From positions 1,922,001-1,986,000 of the forward strand of contig OZ241738.1 of NCBI GenBank assembly GCA_965200925.1: a stretch of 64,000 nt of DNA, written 5' to 3'. Positions 20,022-29,877 of this stretch are shown here, one piece after another; position 1 is the first letter of the stretch; every line of letters starts with the position of its first letter. The notes beneath the pieces are model-generated. The model saw only the letters and a program-made list of their open reading frames with translations. It was not told the DNA's origin and ran no database searches. This DNA is from WTGU01 sp965200925. Lineage in GTDB: Bacteria; Pseudomonadota; Alphaproteobacteria; UBA828. The position numbers and the translations under genes were made by a program.

Positions 20022-20822
20022 TCAGGCCGAGTAGAGCCAGCCCAGAAGGGCGGCGCCGAGCAGCACCCGGTAAATCGCGAAGGGCGTGAAACTCGTCCGC
20101 CGGAGCAAGGCGAGCAGCGCGGCGATGGCCGCCAGCGCTGTCGCGAACGACAGCGCCGCCGCGAGCACCGCGTCGGCGGCGACCACCGCATCGCCCCGGC
20201 GCGCCAGCTCCCAGCCGGCGGCGAGGGCGGCCGCGGCGATGACCGGGACCGACATGAGCATCGAGAAGCGGGCGGCCTCGGTGCGCTCGTAACCCAGGAA
20301 ACGGGCGGCCGTCATCGTGATCCCGGAGCGGCTCGTGCCCGGAACGAGGGCGAGCGCCTGGGCGAGGCCGATGACCACGGCGTCCCGTAACGACATGTCC
20401 GCGACACGGCGCATCGTCATGCCGAAGCGGTCCGCGGCGTAGAGCACGATGCCGAAGCCCAGGGTGGTCCAGCCGACGATCGCCGGGTCGCGGAAGACCG
20501 AAGGGGCCAGCGCCGCGATCGCGCCGCCGGCGGCGAGGGCCGGCACGGCCGAGACCGCCAGGCGGAGGCCGAGCGCGCGGCCCGCGCGCCGCTCGCCTCG
20601 GCCGATGCCCATGGCGCCGGCGAGAACCCGCCCGAGGTCGCGCCGGAAATAGACCACCACCGCCGCCAGCGTGCCGGCATGGACTGCTACGTCCAGCACC
20701 AACCCCTGATCCGCCCAGCCGGCGGCGGCCGGAATCAGCACGAGATGCCCGGACGAACTGACCGGCAGGAACTCGGTGATGCCCTGGACGACCGCGATGA
20801 CGGCGAGATGATGGAACGGCAC
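20022..20822 (-). CDS. uppP: Undecaprenyl-diphosphatase
   Basis: Membrane enzyme recycling undecaprenyl pyrophosphate to the monophosphate carrier for peptidoglycan and other polymers; overproduction gives bacitracin resistance in this family. Diagnostic motifs are QGITEFLPVSSSGHLVLIP near the N-terminus and VPGTSRSGITMTAARFLG in the middle, with several membrane segments. The GTG at 20822 gives 266 residues and the family-like start VPFHHLAVIAVVQG. A longer in-frame ATG at 20915 has an AGGA site in front but would add about 31 basic residues atypical of the family. The gene converges on the NDUFA9-like gene, with 9 nt between stops. Confidence 0.92.
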   Translation of the reverse strand: MPFHHLAVIAVVQGITEFLPVSSSGHLVLIPAAAGWADQGLVLDVAVHAGTLAAVVVYFRRDLGRVLAGAMGIGRGERRAGRALGLRLAVSAVPALAAGGAIAALAPSVFRDPAIVGWTTLGFGIVLYAADRFGMTMRRVADMSLRDAVVIGLAQALALVPGTSRSGITMTAARFLGYERTEAARFSMLMSVPVIAAAALAAGWELARRGDAVVAADAVLAAALSFATALAAIAALLALLRRTSFTPFAIYRVLLGAALLGWLYSA

Positions 20823-21035
20823 GAGCGCCTGCCCGACGGTTGAGCGGAACGCGAAGCGGCGTGGCGGGCTTATACCACCGCTCTCCGATCGCCGATAGCG
20901 GCGCGACAACGGCATTTAGTCCTGTTTCGGATATAACCGGAGGGCGAAGGAGACCTTCCTCGCTTGACTCCGTGGGCACCGAGCGCAAAACTCTTCTATT
21001 AGGGCATTAGTACTGTCCTATAGCGGGCCGAGGGC

Positions 21036-21064
21036 TTGACACGGCGCGCCGCGTCGCGTGCAAT
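21036..21064 (+). promoter_or_regulatory. Sigma70-type promoter upstream of gltDB
   Basis: A perfect TTGACA (21036-21041) and TGCAAT (21059-21064) lie 17 bp apart. The predicted start near 21071 leaves a leader of about 26 nt to the gltD GTG at 21097, with GGGAGA as ribosome site. The interval to uppP (20823-21035) is otherwise without a gene and unusually AT-rich near 20990-21020. Confidence 0.6.
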
Positions 21065-21096
21065 GGGCGTGGAGCCTGAGCGGCGGGAGATGGCGC

Positions 21097-22533
21097 GTGA
21101 CCGCGAAGATGCTCAAATTCGTGACTCTGGCACAGCGCCATCCCGACAAGCGCGCGCCGGCCTTGCGCCGCCGCGACTGGGGCGAGGTGTACGACGATTT
21201 TCGCCCCGGGGCGGCAGCCGAGCAGGCGGCGCGCTGCTCGCAATGCGGCGTCCCCTTCTGTCAGATTCACTGTCCGGTCTCCAACAACATCCCCGACTGG
21301 CTCACGCTGACGGCGGAGGGGCGCCTGCGGGAGGCCTACGAAGTTTCGTCGGCAACCAACAACATGCCCGAGATATGCGGCCGCATCTGCCCGCAGGACC
21401 GGCTGTGCGAGGGCAATTGCGTCATCGAGAAGGGCTTCGAATCGGTCACCATCGGCGCCGTCGAGCGCTATATCACGGACACGGCGTTCCGCAACGGCTG
21501 GGTCGAGCCGACCGTGCCGACCGCCGAGCGGCCGCAATCGGTGGGCATCGTCGGCGCCGGCCCGGGCGGGCTCACCGCCGCCGAGGAGCTGCGGCGGCAC
21601 GGCTACCAAGTCCACGTCTACGACCGCTACGACCGGATCGGCGGCCTGCTGATCTACGGCATCCCCAATTTCAAGCTGGAGAAGGACATCGTGCGGCGCC
21701 GGGCTGACCTGCTGGCGGCGGGCGGCGTGCGGATGCACCTGAACGTCGAGGTCGGCCGCGATTGCTCGCTCGCCGATCTGCGCGCGCGGCACGACGCGCT
21801 GGTCATCGCCACCGGCGCCTACAAGGCGCGCGACATCAAGGTGCCGGGCATCGGCATCGGCAACGTCTTCCAGGCGATGACCTACCTTACCGCGAGCAAC
21901 CGCAAGGGGCTCGGCGATTCGGTGCAGGCCTTCGACGACGGCACGCTGGATGCGCGGGGGAAGGACGTGGTCGTCGTGGGTGGCGGCGATACGGCGATGG
22001 ACTGCGTGCGCACGGCGGTGCGCCAGGGCGCGCGTTCCGTCCGCTGCCTCTACCGGCGCGACCGCGCCAACATGCCGGGCTCGATGCAGGAGGTCACCCA
22101 CGCCGAGGAAGAGGGCGTCGAATTCGTCTGGCTCTCCGCGCCGGAGGCCGTGCTCGGCGAAGCCTGCGTCGAAGGCGTGCGCGCGGTGCGCATCCATCTG
22201 GGCGTCGCCGACGCCGGCGGCCGCCAGATTCCGCAGCCGATCGCCGGCTCGAGCTACGCCATCGACGCCGACCTCCTGATCAAGGCGTTGGGCTTCGACC
22301 CGGAGGACCTGCCGTCCCTGTTCGACGCGCCGACCCTCGAGACGACGCGCTGGGGAACGCTGCTGATCGACTGGCGCACGATGATGACGAGCCTCGACGG
22401 TGTCTTCGCCATAGGCGACATCGTGCGCGGTGCCTCGCTCGTCGTCTGGGCCATCAAGGACGGCCGCGACGCCGCGCGTTCGATCCACCGCTACATCCAG
22501 GCCCGCACCGGCGGCGGGGAGCCGGGGCCGTGA
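21097..22533 (+). CDS. gltD: Glutamate synthase (NADPH) small subunit
   Basis: Supplies electrons from NADPH through FAD and iron-sulfur clusters to GltB in ammonia assimilation. The 478-residue product has two N-terminal cysteine clusters (CSQCGVPFCQIHC and CGRICPQDRLCEGNC), the FAD-binding VGIVGAGPGG and the NADPH-binding VVVVGGGDTAMD. I start at GTG 21097 (VTAKMLKF), matching the family; the frame continues 13 codons upstream through the promoter. The gene order D then B is the reverse of the common gltBD. Its stop overlaps the gltB start. Confidence 0.95.
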   Translation: MTAKMLKFVTLAQRHPDKRAPALRRRDWGEVYDDFRPGAAAEQAARCSQCGVPFCQIHCPVSNNIPDWLTLTAEGRLREAYEVSSATNNMPEICGRICPQDRLCEGNCVIEKGFESVTIGAVERYITDTAFRNGWVEPTVPTAERPQSVGIVGAGPGGLTAAEELRRHGYQVHVYDRYDRIGGLLIYGIPNFKLEKDIVRRRADLLAAGGVRMHLNVEVGRDCSLADLRARHDALVIATGAYKARDIKVPGIGIGNVFQAMTYLTASNRKGLGDSVQAFDDGTLDARGKDVVVVGGGDTAMDCVRTAVRQGARSVRCLYRRDRANMPGSMQEVTHAEEEGVEFVWLSAPEAVLGEACVEGVRAVRIHLGVADAGGRQIPQPIAGSSYAIDADLLIKALGFDPEDLPSLFDAPTLETTRWGTLLIDWRTMMTSLDGVFAIGDIVRGASLVVWAIKDGRDAARSIHRYIQARTGGGEPGP

Positions 22534-25500
22534 GCCGGGGCGGGGAGGCGCCGCCTCGGGCGGGCCTTTACGATCCGGCGTTCGAGCACGACTCCTGCGG
22601 AGTCGGGCTGGTCGCGGCGCTCGACGGGGCCGCGCGGCGCGACGTGGTCGAGGCGGGCATCGCCGCGCTCAAGGCGGTGTGGCACCGGGGCGCGGTCGAC
22701 GCCGATGGCAAGACGGGCGACGGCGCCGGGATCCACGTCGAAATCCCGCAGAACTTCTTCAAGAAGCACGTCGAGAACACCGGCCACGCGCCGCACGAAG
22801 GCCGGCTCGCCGTCGGCATGGTCTTCCTGCCCAAGACCGATCTCGGCGCCCAGGACATCTGCCGGGGGATCGTCGAGACGGAGATCCTGCGTTTCGGCCA
22901 CGGCATCTACGGCTGGCGCCAAGTGCCGATCGACTCCTCGGTCATCGGTGAGAAGGCGAACGCCAGCCGGCCCGAAATCGAGCAGGTCATGATTTCGAAC
23001 GAGCGTGGCGCGGACGATGACCAGTTCGAGATCGACCTCTACGTGATCCGCCGCCGCATCGAGAAGCAGGTCCTCGAGCGCCACGTTTCCGGCTTCTACG
23101 TCTGCTCGCTCTCCTCCCGCTCCGTCATCTACAAGGGCATGTTCCTGGCCGAGCAGCTCACGGCGTTCTATCCCGACCTCCTGGACGAACGCTTCGTGTC
23201 CCGCTTCGCGATCTTCCACCAGCGCTATTCGACCAACACCTTCCCGACATGGCGCCTGGCGCAGCCCTTCCGGATGCTCGCCCACAACGGCGAGATCAAC
23301 ACCATCCGGGGCAACAGAAACTGGATGGAAAGCCACGAGACGCGGGCCGCCAGCGACGTTTTCGGCGCCTACAACAACGATCTCTTCCCGCTGATCGAGC
23401 CGGACGCCTCGGATTCGATGGCCCTCGACGCGGTCTTCGAGGCGCTGGTCCGGGCCGGCCGCTCCGTCCCGGCGGCGCACAGCCTCCTGATCCCGGACGC
23501 CTGGTCCAGGAAGCCGGGGATGCCGGCGAGCCACCGCGCCTTCTACAACGTCTGCAACTGCCTCATGGAGCCCTGGGACGGCCCGGCGGCGATCGCGGCC
23601 ACCGACGGCACCTGGATCCTCGCCGGGATGGACCGCAACGGGCTCCGCCCCATGCGCTACAGCGTCACCGCCGGCGGCCTGCTGGTGGTCGGCTCCGAGA
23701 CCGGCATGGTCCCGCTCGCTCCGGAGAGCGTCGTCGAGAACGGCCGCCTCGGGCCGGGGCAGATGATCTGCGTGGACCTGGCCGCCGGCCGCCTCCATCA
23801 CGACCGCGAGATCAAGGACGCGCTCGCCGCCGCCAAGCCCTACGCGGACTGGGCCGCCGATGTGGTCGACGCAAGCGCCCTCGTCGCAGGCAGCACGGCG
23901 CCCCGGATGTTCTCCCGCGACAACCTCCGCCGGCGCCAGCGCATGGTCGGTTACTCCATGGAGGAGCTCGAAATGGTGCTCCACCCCATGGCGGACGAGG
24001 GCAGGGAGCCCACCGGCTCGATGGGCGACGACACGCCGCTCGCCGTGCTTTCCGGCCAGTATCGCGGGCTCCACCACTACTTCCGGCAGATGTTCGCCCA
24101 AGTGACCAATCCGCCCATCGATTCCTTGCGTGAATACAGCGTCATGAGCCTGCTGACCCGGCTCGGCAACATGGGCAACGTCTTCGCCGAAACGCCGGAG
24201 CGGACGGCGGTGATTCAGCTCGATTCGCCGGTCCTGACCAACGGCGCGTTCGCGGCGCTGCGCGACCGCCTGGGTGACAGGACGGCCTGCATCGATTGCA
24301 CCTTCGACGCGGCGTCCGGCGGCCGCCAGCTCACGACCGCCGTCGCGCGCGTGCGCGGCGAGGCGGAGGAGGCGGTGCGCGGCGGCGCCACCCACCTTGT
24401 CCTGACCGACGAGCGCGTCTCGCAGGAGCGCGCGCCGATCCCGATGATCCTGGCGGCCGGCGGCGTCCACAGCCACCTCGTGCGGCAACGGCTTCGCACC
24501 TTCACTTCGATCAACGTGCGCGCCGCCGAGTGCCTCGACGTGCACTATTTCGCGGTCCTGCTCGGCGTCGGCGCGACCACGGTCAATCCCTATCTGGCAC
24601 TCGAAAGCGTGGCGGACCGTTGGGAGCGCGGGCTGTTCGGCGACCGGAGCCTCGCGGAATGCGAGCGGCGCTACCGGGAGGCGGTGGATTCCGGGCTGCT
24701 CAAGATTCTCTCCAAGATGGGCATCTCGGTGCTGAGCTCCTACCGGAGCGGCTACAACTTCGAGGCCGTCGGGCTGAGCCGGGCGCTGGTCGCCGATTTC
24801 TTCCCCGGCATGACCGCGCGGCTCTCAGGAATCGGCTTGAACGGCATCAAGCGCCGCGTTCTGGAGCAGCACTGCAAGGCCTGGGAGGAGAGCCGGGTGG
24901 TGCTGCCGGTGGGCGGACTCTTCAAGTACCGGCGGTCGGGGGAGGTCCACGCCTTCGACGGGCGGTTGATTCACGGGCTCCAGGCGGCGCTCGCCGGCGA
25001 TTCCTATGCTGGCTACCGCAAATACGCCGAAGGCGTCCACGCGCTGCCGCCGGTCCATGTCCGCGACCTGCTCGATTTCAAGCCCGACCGGCCCGCCATC
25101 GCGCTCGAGGCGGTGGAATCGATCACCCGCATCCGCAAGCACTTCATGAGCGGCAGCATGTCCCACGGCGCACTTTCCAAGGAGGCGCACGAGACGCTCG
25201 CGATCGCCATGAACCGCATCGGCGCGGCCTCGTGCAGCGGCGAGGGCGGGGAGGACCCGTCGCGCTTCGAACCGCGCGAGAACGGCGACAACGCCTCCTC
25301 GGCGGTCAAGCAGATCGCCTCCGCCCGCTTCGGCGTGACTGCGGAATATCTGAACCGCTGCCGCGAGATCGAGATCAAGATCGCCCAGGGGGCAAAGCCC
25401 GGCGAGGGCGGCCAGTTGCCGGGGTTCAAGGTCTCGGACGAAATCGCCCGGCTGCGCCACGCGACGCCCGGCGTAACGCTGATCTCGCCACCGCCCCATC

Positions 25501-27026
25501 ACGACATCTACTCGATCGAGGATCTGGCGCAGCTCATCTACGACCTGAAGCAGATCAACCCGCGGGCGCGGGTTTCGGTGAAGCTCGTGGCCGAGGCCGG
25601 CATCGGCACCGTGGCTGCGGGCGTGGCCAAGGCCAAGGCCGACGTGATCCTCGTCTCCGGCCACGACGGCGGGACCGGCGCGTCCCCCCAGAGCAGCGTG
25701 AAATACGCGGGCGTTCCCTGGGAGATGGGCTTGGCCGAGGTGCATCAGGTGCTGACCTTGAACCACCTGCGGCACACGACGACCGTACGGGTGGACGGCG
25801 GCATCAAGACCGGCCGCGACGTCGTCATCGCCGCCATGCTGGGCGCCGAGGAGTTCGGCATCGGCACGGCCTCGCTGGTGGCCATGGGCTGCATCCTCGT
25901 GCGGCAGTGCCACAGCAACACCTGCCCCGTCGGCATCTGCACCCAGGACCCGGCGCTCCGCGCCAAGTTCGAGGGCACGCCGGAGAAGGTCGTCACGTTG
26001 TTCAGCTTCGTCGCCGAAGAGGTGCGCGAGATCCTGGCGTCGCTCGGGGCGCGGACGCTGGCCGAGATCACCGGGCGTACCGACCTGCTCCGCCAAGTCA
26101 GCCGCGGCAGCGCCGACCTCGACGATCTGGATCTGAACCCGCTTCTCGTCCGGGCCGACCCGGACGACCGGCCCCGCCACTCTGCTCGCGAGGGCCGGAT
26201 CGAGGTGCCGGGGACCCTGGACGAGCAGATGATCGGCGACGCCGACGACGCGCTGGAAGTCCCGGAGAAGACGCAACTCGCCTACACGATCCGCAACACG
26301 CACCGCTCGATCGGCGCCCGGCTTTCGTCGCACCTGACCCGGCGTTTCGGCATGTCCGGGCTGCCGCCCGGCTACTTCACCGTGAGCCTGCGCGGCTCGG
26401 CCGGCCAGTCGCTGGGCGCGTGGGCCGTCCAGGGACTCAAGATCGTGGTGATCGGCGACGCCAACGACTATGTGGGCAAGGGGCTCTCCGGCGGCACCAT
26501 CGTCGTGCGATTGCCGACCTCGAGCCCGCTAGTCTCCAACGAGAACACGATCGTGGGCAACGTCGTCCTCTACGGCGCCATCGGCGGCAAGCTGTTCGCC
26601 GCCGGCCAGGCGGGCGAGCGCTTCTGTGTGCGCAATTCCGGCGCCCGCGCCGTGGTCGAGGGCTGCGGCTCGAACGGCTGCGAATACATGACCGGCGGCA
26701 CCGCCGTGATCCTGGGGCCGGTCGGCGACAATTTCGCCGCCGGCATGACCGGCGGCATGGCCTTCGTCTACGACCCGGACGGCTCCTTCGAGCGGCGGGT
26801 GAACGCCGATACGGTGGTCTGGCAGCGGATCGCGAACCGGCATTGGGAGAACGAATGCCGCGCCCTGGTCGCGGAGCACCATGCCGAGACCCGCTCGCGC
26901 CACAGCGAGCGCCTGCTTGCCGACTGGACCCTCGAGATCGGCGCCTTCTGGCAGATCTGCCCCCGGGAGATGCTCCCCCGCCTCGCCCATCCGCTCTCCG
27001 ACGAAGTGGCGGCCGAGATCGCCTGA
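22530..27026 (+). CDS. gltB: Glutamate synthase large subunit
   Basis: Makes two glutamates from glutamine and 2-oxoglutarate. The product is 1498 residues, the usual length. GTG at 22530 overlaps the gltD stop. A short propeptide ends HDS and C23 (DSCGVGL) should become the N-terminal nucleophile after processing. The glutaminase domain continues (AHNGEINTIRGN), followed by the FMN-binding synthase domain (SVKLVAEAGIGTVAAG, GHDGGTG), the 3Fe-4S cysteines (CHSNTCPVGIC) and the C-terminal beta-helix (GQSLGAWAVQG, GSNGCEYMTGGT). No defects seen. Confidence 0.97.
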   Translation: MSRGGEAPPRAGLYDPAFEHDSCGVGLVAALDGAARRDVVEAGIAALKAVWHRGAVDADGKTGDGAGIHVEIPQNFFKKHVENTGHAPHEGRLAVGMVFLPKTDLGAQDICRGIVETEILRFGHGIYGWRQVPIDSSVIGEKANASRPEIEQVMISNERGADDDQFEIDLYVIRRRIEKQVLERHVSGFYVCSLSSRSVIYKGMFLAEQLTAFYPDLLDERFVSRFAIFHQRYSTNTFPTWRLAQPFRMLAHNGEINTIRGNRNWMESHETRAASDVFGAYNNDLFPLIEPDASDSMALDAVFEALVRAGRSVPAAHSLLIPDAWSRKPGMPASHRAFYNVCNCLMEPWDGPAAIAATDGTWILAGMDRNGLRPMRYSVTAGGLLVVGSETGMVPLAPESVVENGRLGPGQMICVDLAAGRLHHDREIKDALAAAKPYADWAADVVDASALVAGSTAPRMFSRDNLRRRQRMVGYSMEELEMVLHPMADEGREPTGSMGDDTPLAVLSGQYRGLHHYFRQMFAQVTNPPIDSLREYSVMSLLTRLGNMGNVFAETPERTAVIQLDSPVLTNGAFAALRDRLGDRTACIDCTFDAASGGRQLTTAVARVRGEAEEAVRGGATHLVLTDERVSQERAPIPMILAAGGVHSHLVRQRLRTFTSINVRAAECLDVHYFAVLLGVGATTVNPYLALESVADRWERGLFGDRSLAECERRYREAVDSGLLKILSKMGISVLSSYRSGYNFEAVGLSRALVADFFPGMTARLSGIGLNGIKRRVLEQHCKAWEESRVVLPVGGLFKYRRSGEVHAFDGRLIHGLQAALAGDSYAGYRKYAEGVHALPPVHVRDLLDFKPDRPAIALEAVESITRIRKHFMSGSMSHGALSKEAHETLAIAMNRIGAASCSGEGGEDPSRFEPRENGDNASSAVKQIASARFGVTAEYLNRCREIEIKIAQGAKPGEGGQLPGFKVSDEIARLRHATPGVTLISPPPHHDIYSIEDLAQLIYDLKQINPRARVSVKLVAEAGIGTVAAGVAKAKADVILVSGHDGGTGASPQSSVKYAGVPWEMGLAEVHQVLTLNHLRHTTTVRVDGGIKTGRDVVIAAMLGAEEFGIGTASLVAMGCILVRQCHSNTCPVGICTQDPALRAKFEGTPEKVVTLFSFVAEEVREILASLGARTLAEITGRTDLLRQVSRGSADLDDLDLNPLLVRADPDDRPRHSAREGRIEVPGTLDEQMIGDADDALEVPEKTQLAYTIRNTHRSIGARLSSHLTRRFGMSGLPPGYFTVSLRGSAGQSLGAWAVQGLKIVVIGDANDYVGKGLSGGTIVVRLPTSSPLVSNENTIVGNVVLYGAIGGKLFAAGQAGERFCVRNSGARAVVEGCGSNGCEYMTGGTAVILGPVGDNFAAGMTGGMAFVYDPDGSFERRVNADTVVWQRIANRHWENECRALVAEHHAETRSRHSERLLADWTLEIGAFWQICPREMLPRLAHPLSDEVAAEIA

Positions 27027-27063
27027 GCGGCGGCGGCCCGGCACCGCCAGCCGCGCGGCAAGG

Positions 27064-27093
27064 TTGATTGGAGGCCGTGGCGGGGGCTACCAT
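27064..27093 (+). promoter_or_regulatory. Possible promoter of the C-terminal processing protease gene
   Basis: TTGATT (27064-27069) and TACCAT (27088-27093), spaced 18 bp, lie 40 nt before the ATG at 27133. The match to the housekeeping consensus is only moderate, but the 106-nt gap after gltB argues for separate transcription. Confidence 0.35.
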
Positions 27094-27132
27094 CGCCCAC
27101 CACCGACGCGGCCTCATACAGGCGGGGATCGT

Positions 27133-28419
27133 ATGCGAAGGTATTTGGCGGCCGGCGTGGCCGGTCTGATGGCGCTCGTTCTCCCGGCCCTTCCGGTTGC
27201 GGCGGAGGATGCCGAAACCTACCGGCAGCTCGACCTGCTCGGCGACGTCTTCGAGCGCGTCCGCCGCGATTACGTCGAGGAAGTGAGCGATTCCGAGCTG
27301 ATTGAGGCGGCCATCGACGGCATGTTGAGTTCTCTCGATCCCCACTCGAAATATCTCGATCCCAAGAGCTTCAAGGAAGTCCAGATACAGACCCGCGGCG
27401 AGTTCGGTGGGCTCGGGATCGAGGTCACCATGGAGGACGGCCTGGTCAAGGTAATCGCGCCCATCGACGACACGCCGGCGCAGCGCGCCGGGGTCGAGGC
27501 GGGGGACCTGGTCACCCATATGGACGACGAGCCGGTGCTCGGCCTGACTCTGGAACAGGCGGTCGAGAAGATGCGCGGCCCCGTCGATTCCCAGATCACG
27601 CTGACGATCCGGCGCCGGGGCGTCGACGAGGCGCTCGACATCCCGATCACCCGCGCGATCATCAAGATCCGTTCGGTGCGCGCGCGGATGGCCGACGACG
27701 TCATGATCATGCGCATCTCCTCCTTCTCGGAGCGCACTTCCGACGACCTCGAACGGATCGTGGGCGATCTGCGGGAGGAACGGAACGATCCGGTGCGCGG
27801 GGCCGTGCTCGACCTGCGCAACAACCCCGGCGGCCTTCTCGATCAGGCGGTGGCCGTCTCGGATGCGTTCCTGGAGCGCGGGGAAATCGTCTCGACCCGC
27901 GGCCGCCGCCCGGACAGCGTGCAGCGCTTCAACGCGCGCAACGGCGACCTGATCGACGGCTTGCCGCTCGTCGTGCTGATCAACGGCGGCTCGGCGTCGG
28001 CGTCCGAGATCGTGGCGGGCGCGCTGCAGGATCACCGGCGGGCGATCGTGCTCGGCACGCGGTCGTTCGGCAAGGGATCGGTGCAGACCGTCCTTCCCAT
28101 GGGCGAGCAGGGGGCGGTGCGCCTGACGACGGCCCGTTACTACACGCCTTCCGGCCGCTCCATCCAGGCGGAAGGGATCGACCCGGACATCGTGGTGGAG
28201 CAGGCGCGCGTGGCGCCGGTCGCGCCGGACCGGCAGCGGCGCGAGGTGGATTTGCGGGGCCGCCTCGACAACGACGGACTGGACGAATCCGGGGAGACAG
28301 GCCCGCTACCGGAGGGCGCCGAGGACGACGCGGCCGGGGCCCGGGACGATTACCAGCTGGCCCGTGCCCTCGACCTCCTGCGGGGCCTCCGGCTGCTCTC
28401 CGGCACGGCGGTCAATTAG
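27133..28419 (+). CDS. ctpA: S41-family C-terminal processing peptidase
   Basis: A 428-residue periplasmic serine protease. Residues 1-24 form a signal peptide (hydrophobic GVAGLMALVLPALPVAA). A PDZ domain (FGGLGIEVTMEDGLVKVIAPIDDTPAQRAGVEAGD) precedes the S41 core, with the catalytic Ser in NGGSASASEIVAGALQD and Lys in GTRSFGKGSVQT, a Ser/Lys dyad. The acidic C-terminal tail (about residues 370-405) is low complexity. Such proteases trim cell-wall-associated or envelope proteins. The usual alphaproteobacterial neighbour, a divergent peptidase or envC, is absent; rppH follows 50 nt later, as is common. Confidence 0.93.
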   Translation: MRRYLAAGVAGLMALVLPALPVAAEDAETYRQLDLLGDVFERVRRDYVEEVSDSELIEAAIDGMLSSLDPHSKYLDPKSFKEVQIQTRGEFGGLGIEVTMEDGLVKVIAPIDDTPAQRAGVEAGDLVTHMDDEPVLGLTLEQAVEKMRGPVDSQITLTIRRRGVDEALDIPITRAIIKIRSVRARMADDVMIMRISSFSERTSDDLERIVGDLREERNDPVRGAVLDLRNNPGGLLDQAVAVSDAFLERGEIVSTRGRRPDSVQRFNARNGDLIDGLPLVVLINGGSASASEIVAGALQDHRRAIVLGTRSFGKGSVQTVLPMGEQGAVRLTTARYYTPSGRSIQAEGIDPDIVVEQARVAPVAPDRQRREVDLRGRLDNDGLDESGETGPLPEGAEDDAAGARDDYQLARALDLLRGLRLLSGTAVN

Positions 28420-28469
28420 CGGGGGCGGCGCGTGCGCCGTTGCGCGGGCCTCCGGGCCCGGCCGCCGTC

Positions 28470-28982
28470 ATGACGGCGCGGAGCGTCCTCCCCTACCGGC
28501 CCGGCGTCGGCGTGGTCCTCCTCGACGCCGAGGGGCGGGTCTTCGTCGGCCGCCGCATCGACAGGGCGCAGGAAGCCTGGCAGATGCCGCAGGGGGGGAT
28601 CGACCGCGGCGAGACGCCGCGCGACGCGGCGCTCCGGGAGCTCGAGGAGGAGACAGGAGTCGCGCCGCATCTGGTGGACATCGTCGCGGAAACCCAGGAC
28701 TGGCTGCGCTACGACCTCCCGCCCGCGTTGATCGGACAGGTCTGGCGGGGGCGCTACCGGGGGCAGGAGCAGAAATGGTTCGCCGCCCGCTTCCTGGGGA
28801 CCGACGCCGACATCGACATCGCGACGGCGCACCCGGAATTCAGCGCTTGGCGCTGGTCACGCGCCGAAGACCTTTGCGCCAACGCCGTCTCCTTCAAGCG
28901 GGCGCTGTACGAAGCCGTGGTGGCGGAGTTTCGTCCCTTCCTTTCGCCACCGCGCGCGCCAGACGGCGGGCGTACAGCCTGA
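28470..28982 (+). CDS. rppH: RNA pyrophosphohydrolase
   Basis: Nudix enzyme that removes pyrophosphate from 5'-triphosphate RNA and starts mRNA decay. The 170-residue product opens YRPGVGVVLLDAEGRVFVGRR, contains AWQMPQGGIDRGE, and the Nudix box is visible with its REL and EE residues (ALRELEEETG). The C-terminus AEFRPFLSPPRAPDGGRTA extends past the usual end. The last 89 bases overlap the convergent ferritin-like gene. An in-frame TTG lies upstream, but the ATG at 28470 fits the family. Confidence 0.94.
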   Translation: MTARSVLPYRPGVGVVLLDAEGRVFVGRRIDRAQEAWQMPQGGIDRGETPRDAALRELEEETGVAPHLVDIVAETQDWLRYDLPPALIGQVWRGRYRGQEQKWFAARFLGTDADIDIATAHPEFSAWRWSRAEDLCANAVSFKRALYEAVVAEFRPFLSPPRAPDGGRTA

Positions 28983-29757
28983 GGGCGTGCCACGCGAGCG
29001 CCGACAGCGCCCGGCCCAGCCATCCTTGGGGCCTGATGCCGATGGCCTTCAGCGTCATCCCGGCGCCGCGCCGGACGTGCCCTTCGCGGTAAAGCGGGAG
29101 TGTCCGCCCGGCATAGGCGCGGACCGACCGGCGGCGGTCGTAGGGGTCCGTGGTGCCGGCACCGCAATGGTAGGCGTAGGCGAGCTCGTCGTCGCCCGCC
29201 TCGAACAGCCGTCCGAGCGCCACCCGGGCCCGTCCGAGCAGGCCCGGCCCTTCCTTTTCCCGGTAGCGCTTCATGGCGTCGTAAAAGAGCTTGTAGTGGC
29301 GAAACTCGTCGCCGGCGATGCGCTTGCAGATCGCGCGGAACACGGGCTCGGTAGCGGCGTCGCGCAGCGCGCTGTAATAGGCCGAGGTGCCGACCTCGAC
29401 GATGCAGCGGGCGATCAGCTCGCCGCAGCGCGAGCCGCGGATCGATTCGCGCGCCTCGACGTCGATCGCGTGGCCGGCGACGAAGCGTGCGAACACCGCG
29501 TCGAAATCGAAGCCCGGATCCGCGAGCTCGGCGTAGCGCCTGAGCGCGCGGCCGTGCTGAACCTCTTCCTTCGCCCATTTCAGTGCGTCGGCGCAGAAGG
29601 CGGGGTCGTCGTGGAACACCCCGCACAGGTATTTGCCGTAGTCGGCACTGTGGTGCTCGACCATGCACGCCGCCTTGGCGATCGTGACCATGTCCGGGTC
29701 GAGCCGGGACCAGTCGAACCGCTCCCACGGGATGTCGTCGAGAGTCCACCCGCTCAT
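28894..29757 (-). CDS. Ferritin-like diiron-domain protein
   Basis: A 287-residue all-helical protein with the diiron ligand pattern of ferritin/rubrerythrin-like four-helix bundles: VEHHSADYGKYLCG, KEEVQHGRALRRYAEL (ExxH), VEVGTSAYYSAL (E), and GDEFRHYKLFYDAMKRY (ExxH). The residues after about 230 form a basic tail. The chemistry is unknown; members oxidise organic substrates, store iron or act in tRNA hydroxylation. A TTGTCA/TATCGT pair on the minus strand lies 35-65 nt upstream. The C-terminal 89 bases overlap rppH in antisense, so each gene's 3' end is constrained by the other. Confidence 0.82.
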   Translation of the reverse strand: MSGWTLDDIPWERFDWSRLDPDMVTIAKAACMVEHHSADYGKYLCGVFHDDPAFCADALKWAKEEVQHGRALRRYAELADPGFDFDAVFARFVAGHAIDVEARESIRGSRCGELIARCIVEVGTSAYYSALRDAATEPVFRAICKRIAGDEFRHYKLFYDAMKRYREKEGPGLLGRARVALGRLFEAGDDELAYAYHCGAGTTDPYDRRRSVRAYAGRTLPLYREGHVRRGAGMTLKAIGIRPQGWLGRALSALAWHALRLYARRLARAVAKGRDETPPPRLRTAPA

Positions 29758-29792
29758 GCTCGTCCTCGCCGCTCGGGCAAAGCCGGGAGGGA

Positions 29793-29822
29793 ACGATACC
29801 CGCAGCACGATGGGGTTGACAA
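29793..29822 (-). promoter_or_regulatory. Possible promoter of the ferritin-like gene
   Basis: Read on the minus strand, TTGTCA (29822-29817) and TATCGT (29798-29793) are 18 bp apart, with the ATG at 29757. The match is partial and there is no independent support. Confidence 0.3.
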
Positions 29823-29877
29823 GACCCCGTGCGGCGCGAGCCGGGCCGGTCAATGCCACCGGACTGGCTCTCCCAGG

